Program-made: the position numbers and the translations under genes
In this document: piece by piece, positions 10,630-19,907 of the stretch
Layout: each line of letters opens with the position of its first letter
Position numbering within the stretch: position 1 is the first letter of the stretch
Notes under the pieces: model-generated
The model's input: the letters and a program-made list of their open reading frames with translations, nothing else
Databases searched by the model: none
What the model was told of the DNA's origin: nothing
Assembly (NCBI GenBank): GCA_001931905.2
Contig: MSJI02000484.1
Span: 1-39,487 of the forward strand
Reading direction: 5' to 3'
From: Cladosporium sp. IMV 00045
Lineage: Eukaryota > Ascomycota > Dothideomycetes > Cladosporiales > Cladosporiaceae
Length of the DNA stretch: 39,487 bases

Positions 10630-11060
10630 GGTCTGTGAGGGCCTTGCCTCTTCGCCGGGCCCGGAAATATGACATCTTATTATCTGTGCAATCGATCAAG
10701 TGTCTTCTGCCCGTCGATTTGCCTTGTTGGCCTATTTGCCGAAGTCGCAGGATTGGTCTATGGGTGAAGAGACAACATGGAGGACAGATTGTGGCATGCC
10801 ATGGAGGTTTGATTCCACGGAATGTCATGTTCCGCGGACATCCTCATGAATTTGGGTTCGAACCCAGAATGTCACGAGGCGAACATGCTTCTGCAGGTTT
10901 CTCTGGGGTCTTCGCCCATGGGGCGGTCGGATATGCGGCATCGACAGAACATGGAGTGCGATGAAAAGGTCAGCGGCTTAATCAATAAATGCTTGAGTTG
11001 CTGCGCATTGCTTGGTCTCTCTGGGCACCCCAGACGACACCTCCAGAAACGTTGCACGCC
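10630..11060. promoter_or_regulatory. Divergent promoter of PrpF-like isomerase and SP-family transporter
   Basis: The shared upstream region carries copy C of the cluster motif (10815-10837) and is unusually rich in CGG/CCG triplets. These include the 10-base palindrome CCGGGCCCGG at 10655-10664 and a CGGTCGGATATGCGG run near 10924-10938. No separate gene is supported; the frames at 10635-10964 and 10822-11094 have no domain features. Confidence 0.6.
10815..10837 (-). promoter_or_regulatory. Cluster motif copy C (CGG-N11-CCG) between isomerase and transporter
   Basis: On the minus strand the core reads CCGCGGAACATGACATTCCG, then TGG. It matches copy A at 17 of 20 core positions, including the first 13 in a row. 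The CGG-N11-CCG core spans 10818-10834 and also forms the inverted repeat CGGAA-N7-TTCCG. It lies roughly 190-210 bases before the isomerase start and about 225-275 bases before the candidate transporter starts. Confidence 0.7.
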
Positions 11061-12858
11061 ATGCCTGCCAGACACTCGGCAACGGTCGCCATGACGGCCT
11101 CAGCTCCCAAGGAGATCTACAACGCCCGCATCTATGCGATTGCATTAGTCGCATCGATGGGCGCCTTCATTTTCGGATACGATCTGGCCTTCATTGGAAC
11201 GACGATAACGCTCAAGGCTTTCGAGCGGGATTTTGGCCTCATTGGAGTTTCGCAGTCCGAAAGCGATGAGTTCTCGGCGAACATTGTGTCCTTGTTGCAG
11301 GCGGGCTCCTTTATTGGTTCCTTAGCGGTTGCTCCCCTTGGAGAGAGGTTTGGCCGAAAGCCTTCGTTGGTGATTGCGGGCATTGCTTTCTGCGTTGGAT
11401 CGTTGATGCAGACCGTCAGCCATGGCCTCGTAGCTCCAATGTTCGTTGGTCGCGCGATTGGTGGTTTGGTAAGTAAAGCATTTTCTTATATTGTCCAACT
11501 GTCGTGTCACATTCCACGAGAGATGAATAAGTCCATCATTTAACGAAGGGAGCTTTGCTAATGCTTATGACAGGGTGTGGGTCTTGCGAGTGGAGTTGTG
11601 CCACTGTATGTTGCAGAATTGGCACCGCCCGCGATCAGAGGAAGACTTGTTGGTATCTACGAGATTAGCGTCCAGACGGGAACATGCGTTGGCTTCTGGA
11701 TCTGTTACGGAGTCCAAGGTCACATGGCGGAGACTTCTGCGCAATGGGTTACACCTTTCGCAATCCAATTGATTCCCGGGGGCCTCATGATCATCGGCAT
11801 GATGTTTGTCCCTGAATCGCCAAGGTATCTTTTGTCGACTCTCGTTGGTACCGAGATACTCTTCGACTAACACCACTTCCAAAGATGGCTCGCTCGCTGC
11901 CGATCACGCGCCGCTGCCTGTGAGGTACTCACCACGCTTCGTAACTTGCCGGAAGGCCACCCCTACCTTGAAGAAGAGCTTGAGCACATCATGACTGCTG
12001 TGAATGAGGAGAAGGAATGCCAGACCGCCGGGGGCGCCTTCTTCCAATTGAAGGAGCTCATGGCGCCGGGTAACCGCAAGCGTGTCCTCATTGGAAACGT
12101 AATCTTCTTCTTCATGCAATTCGCCGGATCGAACGCTATCAAGTCAGTATCCCACCCAACTTCCATCGAAACTATCCAAAGCTGACTTGACATGTAGCTA
12201 CTACTCCCCACGCATCTTCAAGTCCGTAGGACTCACCGGATCGTCCACGAGCCTATACGCCACAGGAATCTACGGCATTGTCCGCCTCGTCTGCGTCATC
12301 ATCGCCATGTACTTCGTCGTCGACCGCTTCGGCCGAAGGAACATGCTCATGGCGGGCGCGGCCGTGATGCTCGTCGCCATGTGGTTCATCGGCGCCTACA
12401 TCAAAGTCGCCGCACCGGGCGAAGGTGGCAGCAGCAGCCTGAGCGCCGGAGGCTACGCGGCCGTCACGTTCATCTACGTCTTCGCCGTCGGCTTCTGCTT
12501 CTCGTACGCCGGTATTCCCTGGATCTACTGCGCGGAGATTTTCCCCCTGCGCATCCGCAGCAGCGCTATGGCGATTTGCACCGCCACGCACTGGATTCTC
12601 AACCTCGCCATTGCCCGTGCGGTGCCTTATATGGTTTCCAATCTGGGGAAGGGTGGGTACGGGACGTACTTCGTGTTTGGGAGCTGCATTACTCTTTCGA
12701 TTCCTTTCGTCTATTTCTTCGTGCCGGAGACGAAGGGCCTTTCGCTCGAGGAGATTGACCTCGCTTTCGGGACTCCGCGCACCATGGGCGTGGAGGTTTC
12801 GGTCGAGGAGACGAAGGACGAGGGAGACTCGATGCATGTTGAGAAGTCGGTCGCTTGA
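11061..12858 (+). CDS. MFS transporter, sugar porter family (hexose/quinate permease-like)
   Basis: Exons: 11061-11468, 11574-11824, 11885-12142 and 12198-12858, all in frame, giving 525 residues from the ATG at 11061 (515 from 11091, 549 from 10989). Sugar-porter signatures are all present: FIFGYDLAFIGTT in helix 1, GERFGRKP, RAIGGLGVGLASGVVPLYVAELAP, PESPRWLAR, VDRFGRRNM and PETKGLSLEEID. Twelve membrane helices are expected. The family takes up hexoses, pentoses, quinate and related compounds by proton symport; substrate cannot be fixed here. It shares a promoter with the PrpF-like isomerase, so an organic acid or ring-acid substrate is plausible but unproven. Confidence 0.9.
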
Positions 12859-13496
12859 GACGACTCCATGCGATGAAGATTTCATGGCGATATGAGTAAT
12901 GATGGATCAAAAAAGTCTAAACTGAGTGCTTAATCAAGAGATTTTGGGCTCCGCGTACGTTTTATGCGAGTATAATCGCTTCTAGTATACCAGGAAAGCT
13001 TGTATACGCTGGCAGGTGTCTGTTCAAGATCTCGGTCTCTCCCTCCGTCCCACACACGTACCATCGTCTTCGGCACACTCAAACAGACACCTCGCCATTG
13101 AAAGCATGTCCTCAAGACCCCAGCCCCTCCGTGCGTTCCGCACACGTGTCATCGTCTTTGGTGTATTCGTAAAGTCAGCGTACCACCGAGAGCGCCTATT
13201 GCTAAACGTGAGTAGCCTCTACTCAGAAACAGGCGCAATGGTCAGAATAAAAATTTACATTCTTTGATTTTGCCCTCTCTCTCAAAGTACAGAAAAGACC
13301 ATCCCAGTCGTGGTCCGATTTTGATGTGGCAAAAAAACAGCAAACAACCAAGCCTCCGCAGTACTATACAACAACAACAAACGTGCCAAAAAAACCCCTC
13401 GCCAGACGGGAAGAGACATTCCCACGAATAAAAACCCCATTAACTCCCCCCAATGCAATCAAATCATTACTCCCCTCCCCTCCACTCCACAAGACT
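12859..13496. other. Convergent intergenic region with a short diverged repeat pair
   Basis: The 3' ends of the transporter (+) and the nucleoporin (-) face each other here. No gene is supported. Two 28-base direct repeats (13053-13080 and 13141-13168) differ at seven sites, all transitions. The stretch 13326-13496 is A/C-rich and is probably the 3' UTR of the nucleoporin gene. Confidence 0.5.
13053..13168. repeat. Pair of 28-base direct repeats, transition differences only
   Basis: Copy 1 starts CACACGTACCATCGTCTT (13053-13080) and copy 2 starts CACACGTGTCATCGTCTT (13141-13168). Of 28 aligned positions, 21 match and 7 differ; all seven are C/T or A/G changes. The two copies are 88 bases apart. 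Confidence 0.6.
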
Positions 13497-16400
13497 CTAC
13501 TGCATCTCCGCTTCCTCCTTCATAATCCTCCCCAGCTCTTTGGCATCCTCCTCCTTGCCAAACTGCACATACCACTGACTGGGCTTCTTGGGCTCTTTCT
13601 CATTGATATGGTCGACGAAACTGGCCGTGACCCTCTTGCCGTTGGGGGCGTACATGGCGGCGGCTTTGAGGAGGTTGAAGTTCATGCCGGCCTTGCCGAG
13701 GGGTGCGACTTTTTGCAGAAGGCGGGTTTTGCCGGTGGTTTTGTTCTTGAGCAGCCAGATGGGGCCGAGGGCCTTGTAGGTCCATTCGGGCTTGTCGGCG
13801 TTGGGCTTGAGCTCGAATTTGTAGGATTTGGCTTTTTCCACGTGGTACAGGATATCGGACTCTTCTTGCTCCGAGGGCTGCAGGGCGGTCATGTCTTCGA
13901 CTTGCGGGTCGTTGGGGGCTTCTTCGTCGCCCTCGGCGGCGGCGTCGCCGTTGGTGGTGGTTTCGGTGGTGGTTTCGGTGGCTTTGGCGGCGGGGGTTGA
14001 GGCCTCGGTGGTTTTGCTGGTGAAGGAGAAAGAGGACTTGGCGCCGTTGGTCTGGGTTTGCGAGAAGAGCGAACTGCCGCTGGTCGTCGGTTGAGGGGTC
14101 TTGCTACCCATGTTTGCGAACAAATTAGATCCGCCGGTGCTGCCGAACAGGCCGCTTCCCTTAGGCGGGGCGGTGAGGGGTGCGACGGGTGTGCTGGCGG
14201 TGTCTGCACCGAATTTGATCGGTGTGCCTTGCTTCCAGGTGTTGTCGCCAGTGGCAGTCTCTGCGGGCGCTTCGTCCTTCTCCTCCTTGTCCTCAGCAAT
14301 GGGCTTGCCAGTGGCTGGCTTGAAAGAGAAGCCGCCACCCGACTTTGCCGCCTCCTCGATAGCCTTTCTCTTGGCTGCCTGCTTCTCTTCGTACTGCTTC
14401 TTCCACTCCACGGGATCGTCATCTTCGCTGTCGAAGTCCTCGTCCATAGCTTTCTTGAGTGCAGCGTCTTGCTCCTTCGAAGCATTGGCACCAAAGGCAG
14501 AAAGGAAGTTGTTGGCGGCGCCAGCTGCCGGCGCAGCAAAGGTTGGCTTGAAACCACCAGCGGCTGCAGGCTTCGGCTTCTCGGCGTCGGCGGCGAGGGT
14601 GGGCTTGAATGGCGAGCCAGTGCTGGCCGGCTTGGGGGTGAAGAGAGAGGATGTAGAGGGCTTGAAGCCGCCGAAAACATTAGCAGGCTTGGGCGTCTGT
14701 TCGCCAGCCTTGGATTCCTGCTCGGCAGGCTTTGGTGCAAACAAAGACTTCGCCGCAGCGCCTGAGTCTGCAGGCTTGTCAAGGGTTGCCTCGAACAGCT
14801 TCGCGGTGTCACTAGCACCGGCACCTAGCTTGGGGTACTCGACAGTCTCCTTGGACTTTCTACGCTTCTCAGTCATGGGCGCAGGGGCCTCGTCGCTCTC
14901 AAGGCTGCGCTTCTTGCTTGGTTCGGTGGATGGCACCTTTGAGAACAAGCCATTGGAAAGGGCAGGCTTTGGTGTTTGGAGGTCGGACGGCGGGTTTCCG
15001 AACAGACTCTTGGTCAAGTCCACACCGTTGGTCTGACCAGCCTGTCGTGCGGGCTTGGGGGTCGCATCGGCGTCTGAGCTACGAGCGAAGAGGTTGGTGG
15101 CGGGTGTCGGCTGGGAGGGTTGAGCGCGCTCGAACAGGCTCTTGCCAGATGTTGACGTCTGGCTCTTTGCGCCTTCCTTGTCATTGATCTCCTGAGCTCT
15201 CTTGATGTAGAATCTGAAGACATTGCTGTAGTCGCCGTTGGGGTCGGCAGCAGATAGATGTAGAAGCAGGCCTTCGTTGAGCCTTTGCATTTTGCTTGCG
15301 CCATTGGAAGCCTGCTTGGTCGCCTCTGTAGTAGATGTGGATGCCGCTGGGGTCGGGGCAGTGGTCGCGGAAACGGACTGAGTCTGTTTTGCCGGAGCAG
15401 GGGTGAAGAGGGAAGGTGCAGCTGGCGGCTTAGGTGTGGCCGAGCTGAACAGAGAGGTTGCGGATGTTTTGGCGACAGAAGCGGCGGGTGTTTGCTCAGC
15501 AGCCGGCTTGGGAGTGTTTGCGCTGAACAAGGAGGTCGTGGACGGCTTGGCAACAGAGGTGGCAGGGGTCTGCTGCTCCGCTGGCTTCGACGCGAACAGT
15601 GAAGACGCAGCCGTAGGCTTTGGCGTAGCAGCAGAGGCAGGCGCAGGAGTTTGCTGCTCCGCCGGCTTAGGCGCGAACAATGAAGTCGCAGCCGCGGGCT
15701 TGGGCGTAGCAGCACTGAACAGGGAGGTGGAGGAGAAAGTCTGCGCAGGCTTGACGGTTGCCGGAGCCTCAGGGGCCTTCTCGGTGGCGGGAGTCGGAGT
15801 CGCGGGGACTGCAGAGCTGGTGTTTGCGCTTGCGAAGAGGTTCTTTGGGGGTGCTGTGGCGGGAGGCGCGGCAGCAGAGAAACCAGCGAAGGGGTTGGAT
15901 GCCTGTGGTGCTGGGGTCGCGCTCGCGGCCTGTTCCTTGGGCTTGTCGGGGAAAGTCATGCGACTGAACAGATCGCCACCGGACGAGGCTGGCGCCTTGG
16001 GAGTCGCCTGTGCCTCTGTGGACTGCTGCGTCTGGACAGTGGTGGATTCGTTCGACTTAGAAATGCGACTGAACAGGTCGTTGCCTGCGACCGCGGCGGG
16101 CTGGGGAGTGCCGAACAGGTTGGAAGTACCACCAAGACCAGAGAATGCTGGCTGGGCGGGTGCTGGCTTCTCCGGGCTGGCCATGGCATCATCGTCGTCG
16201 GCATGGGCAGCAGCCATTTGAGACTGGGAGAACGTGATGGAAGGCTTAGAGGTCTGCTCTTGCTGCCAGCCACTGAGCACACTGGCTCCAGAAGCAGGGG
16301 TGTTACCAGTTGCTGCGGCAGGCGAAGCACTCTCGAACGCGTTCCATCCATCCGCCTTCGGGGTCTCTGCGGGCTTGTTGAAGAGAGATGAGCCACCTTG

Positions 16401-17474
16401 GAAGGGCGATGGGCTCTTCTGTTCGGTACTGGGCTGCGGAGCGAACAGGCTGTTGGTTGAGGTCTGACTCGACTGCTGGGTGTTCTGCGAAGCGCCGAAG
16501 CCGCCAAAACTAGGCGTGGATGAGCCATTCGTGGCAGGCTGGCCATTGGTAGACTGCGAGCCGAATGTGAAGGACGTCGACGGGGCAGTGCCGTTTTGCT
16601 GAGGTTGCGCACCAAAGCCCGCGAACGGGTTTGCAGGAGCGGGGCTGGCCGGCTTGTCTTGAGCGCCAAAGCCACCGAATGAAGTAGATGTAGCATTGTT
16701 GTTCTGAGCCTGCTGAGGCTGCTGTCCAAAGGTGAAGGAATTTGAAGGCGCATTGTTCTGTGGCTGTTGTTGGCCAAAGCCGCCGAATGAAGGGGTAGCC
16801 TGCGCGCCATTCTGCTGGTTCTGCTGGCCGAAACCGCTGAATGGGTTGTTGGGCTGCTGGCCAAAGCCATTGGTGTTTTGCTGAGGCTGCTGCGGCTGCT
16901 GCCCAAATGTGAACGAGCTAGACGTCGGCGCTGGGGATGACTCGACTCTATCCATGCCATCGCCCGCGCCGGCGGTCTGCTGGCCAAAGGTGAAGGAGCC
17001 TCCATTCGAAGCTCCAAAACCCTGGTTCGGTTGCGCTTGCTGTTGCTGGTTGCCACCTCCGAAGCTGAAGGTGCTTGGTGTGGTTGTGAATGTGTTAGGG
17101 GGAGTGAAAGTAGTGCTAGGGCCCGTCAAAGGGGACGCTGATCGAGCCTTGCCACCGCCTCTCTTGATACTCGCGATTCTGGAAGGGATAAACGGGTTAG
17201 CATTGTGCCTGTGGGGGTTTGGTCGCTTCCTTGGAGCTGCTGGCGTGGCTGGCTGCGGCCTCCTGAGTTCTGGCTCGATGTAGCCGGTTTTGGCGGCGAG
17301 TCTCGCGTGTGCATCCTCTGCTTCCACCATCTTCGCATGACTCCTCTTCCTGTTCTTTCTGACGTCGTCGTAACAGAGGTAGCCGTCGCCGTTTCTTTCT
17401 TCCTCCTCTCTCTCCTCTTCGAGCAGATCATAGATCGTCTTCCCCGTGCCTTCTCCCATCGCGATGTCGTCCAT
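13497..17474 (-). CDS. nup2: FG-repeat nucleoporin with C-terminal Ran-binding domain, Nup2/Nup50-like
   Basis: One open frame of 1325 residues from the ATG at 17474. From about residue 130 to 350 there are many FG/GFG motifs spaced by Gln/Asn. A long middle section of Ser/Thr/Pro/Ala-rich repeats follows, with SLF and TPKPA units. The last 130 residues (ESDILYHVEKAKSYKF, KNKTTGKTRLL, NGKRVTASFVDHINEKEP) form a RanBP1-type domain. Nup2/Nup50 proteins sit at the nuclear basket, bind importin-alpha and Ran, and help cargo release. Residues 1-99 (MDDIAMGEG and an acidic Glu-rich helix) do not look like the family N-terminus. A better one is encoded by a separate exon at 18592-18713, which splices in frame to an acceptor at 17179-17180 and would give a 1267-residue protein. 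Both starts are possible. Confidence 0.88.
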   Translation of the reverse strand: MDDIAMGEGTGKTIYDLLEEEREEEERNGDGYLCYDDVRKNRKRSHAKMVEAEDAHARLAAKTGYIEPELRRPQPATPAAPRKRPNPHRHNANPFIPSRIASIKRGGGKARSASPLTGPSTTFTPPNTFTTTPSTFSFGGGNQQQQAQPNQGFGASNGGSFTFGQQTAGAGDGMDRVESSPAPTSSSFTFGQQPQQPQQNTNGFGQQPNNPFSGFGQQNQQNGAQATPSFGGFGQQQPQNNAPSNSFTFGQQPQQAQNNNATSTSFGGFGAQDKPASPAPANPFAGFGAQPQQNGTAPSTSFTFGSQSTNGQPATNGSSTPSFGGFGASQNTQQSSQTSTNSLFAPQPSTEQKSPSPFQGGSSLFNKPAETPKADGWNAFESASPAAATGNTPASGASVLSGWQQEQTSKPSITFSQSQMAAAHADDDDAMASPEKPAPAQPAFSGLGGTSNLFGTPQPAAVAGNDLFSRISKSNESTTVQTQQSTEAQATPKAPASSGGDLFSRMTFPDKPKEQAASATPAPQASNPFAGFSAAAPPATAPPKNLFASANTSSAVPATPTPATEKAPEAPATVKPAQTFSSTSLFSAATPKPAAATSLFAPKPAEQQTPAPASAATPKPTAASSLFASKPAEQQTPATSVAKPSTTSLFSANTPKPAAEQTPAASVAKTSATSLFSSATPKPPAAPSLFTPAPAKQTQSVSATTAPTPAASTSTTEATKQASNGASKMQRLNEGLLLHLSAADPNGDYSNVFRFYIKRAQEINDKEGAKSQTSTSGKSLFERAQPSQPTPATNLFARSSDADATPKPARQAGQTNGVDLTKSLFGNPPSDLQTPKPALSNGLFSKVPSTEPSKKRSLESDEAPAPMTEKRRKSKETVEYPKLGAGASDTAKLFEATLDKPADSGAAAKSLFAPKPAEQESKAGEQTPKPANVFGGFKPSTSSLFTPKPASTGSPFKPTLAADAEKPKPAAAGGFKPTFAAPAAGAANNFLSAFGANASKEQDAALKKAMDEDFDSEDDDPVEWKKQYEEKQAAKRKAIEEAAKSGGGFSFKPATGKPIAEDKEEKDEAPAETATGDNTWKQGTPIKFGADTASTPVAPLTAPPKGSGLFGSTGGSNLFANMGSKTPQPTTSGSSLFSQTQTNGAKSSFSFTSKTTEASTPAAKATETTTETTTNGDAAAEGDEEAPNDPQVEDMTALQPSEQEESDILYHVEKAKSYKFELKPNADKPEWTYKALGPIWLLKNKTTGKTRLLQKVAPLGKAGMNFNLLKAAAMYAPNGKRVTASFVDHINEKEPKKPSQWYVQFGKEEDAKELGRIMKEEAEMQ

Positions 17475-18591
17475 TGTGAGCGTTTGTTTGTAGGCCGTAG
17501 TTGTGTGCTTGTTGTGTTGCTGAGATGTGTCTGTGATGTTGTGTCTGAGTGGTGTCGTGGTTGCGTTGTGTGTGTATGGAATTAGGAGGTGGTTTCTCCG
17601 CTGTTGGGCTTAAAGCTCTGCGCGGCCGCGACTATTCACAGCAACAACAACAATAACAACGAATCGCGACTTCAGCGGTAGATCCCGTGTGGCAGGGCTC
17701 GAGAAAATGATGTATGAGCAGGACCAGCTCTTCGCAACGGCGCAAGTGACTGATCACATGCCAAATGCTCTCGTCCACGAATAACACCGCCGCCGCCACC
17801 ATCCGCGACACACCTCATCCGGCACATGACGAGACCACTCATATCTCAACCAGCGTTTGTCGGCGAATCGACCGCATGGCACCGGTCGCGACCTGGAAGT
17901 GAAATACAATGCGATGTCGCAAATGATGGAGCTCCACTAGAGTCGCGACTCGTTGACTTGTAGCACCAACACATATCGTACTGGCTCTGCAAGCTCGAGG
18001 CTCGACTCAAAATATTGGATCTGGTCCGTCGCGACGATGCTGCCGTCGACTTAGGAAGGGTTGCAACAAAAACAAGCTCGCCTGACACCATTGTCAAGTC
18101 TTTCGTTGTTCTGCCGGTCTCGAGCGTGCGGTCTCGTAGCTCTGACCCTCTTCCTTCCAGTCTTCAATCGGATGCGATTGGCGATCTGTTGGCGACTCGC
18201 GCAGCTATGCTCGACTTGTGCATATCGCTCGATGGCCCGAGTCTTTCGGATCCCAAGGTTGGCCTCATGCGCGGGAGGTTCAGAGGCGAATCGTACTGGC
18301 TCGAAGGCGTCACATGGCGCCTCTGGCATACTGCCCCGAAGGAAGATTGCTTCGACCCAGGGAAAGCGCATATACTCCAACCATCAACCACGGATGCAAC
18401 GTTGATGCCGAATCGAAGCCAGCCTTCATCCGAACATCCGACTCGCGACTCTTGACACATCTGCCCCCGAAACCCAAGATCCAGTTTCCAGATCCCGGCA
18501 CCTAAGCCAACCAGCCAAACCAGCCAGCTCCCTCGCAGCTCCAAGTTCAAAAGAAACATGCAAAATCACAAAGGAAAAACAATATACTCAC
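17179..18591 (-). other. Probable 1.4-kb first intron of the nucleoporin gene, with an alternative in-frame start
   Basis: The donor is GTGAGT at 18591. The acceptor is preceded by a classic branch site (GCTAAC) and a pyrimidine tract ending CCTTCCAG at 17179. If spliced, the join is in frame. Inside it, just before the ATG at 17474, lies an A/C-rich leader (about 17475-17580) that resembles a fungal 5' UTR, so a second promoter producing a different N-terminus is possible. The span also contains three GTCGCGAC palindromes. The small frames here (17846-18097 -, 18015-18455 +, 18164-18559 -) have no recognisable features. Confidence 0.5.
17884..18036. repeat. Cluster of three GTCGCGAC-centred palindromes
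   Basis: Perfect palindromes occur at 17884-17893 (GGTCGCGACC), 17940-17951 (GAGTCGCGACTC) and 18027-18036 (CGTCGCGACG), all within about 150 bases and each built on the same 8-base core. The function is unknown. Confidence 0.6.
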
Positions 18592-18713
18592 TTCCTCTTC
18601 GCCATCTGCGCGGCGGTTGCCTGCTTCGGTTTTTCGTCCATGTTCGCGGCGCCGGTGTCCCAGCTTCCGTAACGTTCTTCGCCGCCTTGGCCCTCTGCGC
18701 CTCTCTTGCTCAT
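18592..18713 (-). CDS. nup2: Probable first coding exon of the Nup2/Nup50-like gene
   Basis: The exon encodes 40 residues plus two bases, beginning MSKRGAEGQGGEERYGSWDT and ending ATAAQMAKRK, followed by a consensus GTGAGT donor. Joined to the acceptor at 17179 it reads MAKRK-IASIKRGGGKARS. This fits the Nup50/Nup2 N-terminal pattern of M(S/A)KR-A-E, a later Ala-rich KNR/KRK-I helix and a basic patch; the human Nup50 N-terminus has the same layout. The alternative is an unrelated short gene or an upstream ORF. The splice is inferred from phase, signal quality and family resemblance only. Confidence 0.6.
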
Positions 18714-19907
18714 GCTTTGTGATCCCCTCGACTCGAAACTCTACCGCCGAGAGTGCTTCGATCCTGACGGCCCCTCCTCAAGGTGATGAAGACCGAGAGA
18801 GATGGAGCCGATCGCGCGAAAGTCGTGGGTAGGTGGTGGTGGATGTTTTCTCTTATTGCGAGATCGATCGGATGGGATGAATGATGCGAGTCGTGCGAAT
18901 TTGTGGCAGTCGGGATCGGGCGCTGCTTCTGATGGGAGCTTGTCGCGTGTGATGATGATGGGGTTGGGTAGCGGCGACAATGGGAAATGAAGAAGGCGCT
19001 GAAGAAAAGTGAACAACGAAGAAGAAGAGAAGAAAAAGAGCAAGCCGACAAAAGTCACGAGTGACGTCGAGTCTAAGGAAAAAAGGCTCCTTTTCACTGA
19101 TGTGCAACGAACACACGCTGATGAGGGGGGTGGGCGGAGGTGGTGGTAGTGGTGGTGGTAGTGAAGCGACTTAGCGACTTTCTGCGCAAGAAGACCTGCG
19201 AGGCGTGAAGTCCAGAAAACTCCGGGGAGAGCAGAGCAGCAGCGGCAGCAAAACACTGACTGCGATGGGCTGGCGGGCGGGCTGTTGGCTGGCTGGCGCT
19301 GCCCGCGGCTGGCCGCTGCCGCTTTCCAACGCGAACCATTTCACTTCCACCACTCACTACTGGCTGGCTGAGGCCTATGATGACAGGGAATGACCGAACG
19401 GCTGCTCCGTGCTGGGACTGGCGAGCTGCGTCCGCGTCACGTGTCTGCGTTCCCTTTCGATGGCATTCACTGTTGATGGATGGAAGAAATACTATGAGAG
19501 ATGCCATGCATGATACGATCAAAGAATAGTGAGAGTGCACGCAAGCTGTGGTGGTGCAGGCTCTATCACAAGTCTTGCGTGTGCAAGTTGACGGCCTTGT
19601 TGCAGGAATAGAAAGCAAAAGCATATATCAATTGACTGGGAATGGTTCGAGTACTATGTACCTTATAGATTGCTGGTAGATGCGATCGTGGATTTGTTCA
19701 GCACGAGTCACCGCATTTGCACTGCGCAGATCCGTAAAGTAATATGGACACTTGCAAGACCATGGAATGGAACAAACTTCTAGACAGCCTTGGGAAAATC
19801 TGTACAATTCATAAAACTCGACTCAAAAGACTAGGTACATGCGTGCATACAAATGCTTCTCTCAAACGTCGTGCACTTTAAACCAAAGCGAATAGCAACA
19901 GCAAAAC
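18714..19907. other. Intergenic region, low-complexity DNA
   Basis: It contains the likely promoter of the nucleoporin gene (near 18714) and the 3' UTR of the Hrd3 gene (near 19907). Low-complexity tracts are visible: GGT/GGTA repeats at about 19125-19165 and TGGC/GGCTGG repeats at about 19266-19320. Open frames on both strands here are overlapping chance frames. I see no RNA gene. Confidence 0.45.

Noticed and set aside
10851..10870. tRNA-like T-arm (GGGTTCGAACCC)
   Set aside because: The palindrome resembles a T-arm, but the loop spacing is wrong and no acceptor, D or anticodon stem can be formed around it.
13326..16467. Several long plus-strand frames opposite the nucleoporin gene
   Set aside because: They are antisense shadows of a low-complexity Ala/Pro/Ser/Thr-rich coding region.
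18015..18455. 146-residue plus-strand frame within the nucleoporin intron
   Set aside because: No ATG at its start, no recognisable features, and overlapping frames of similar length on the minus strand.
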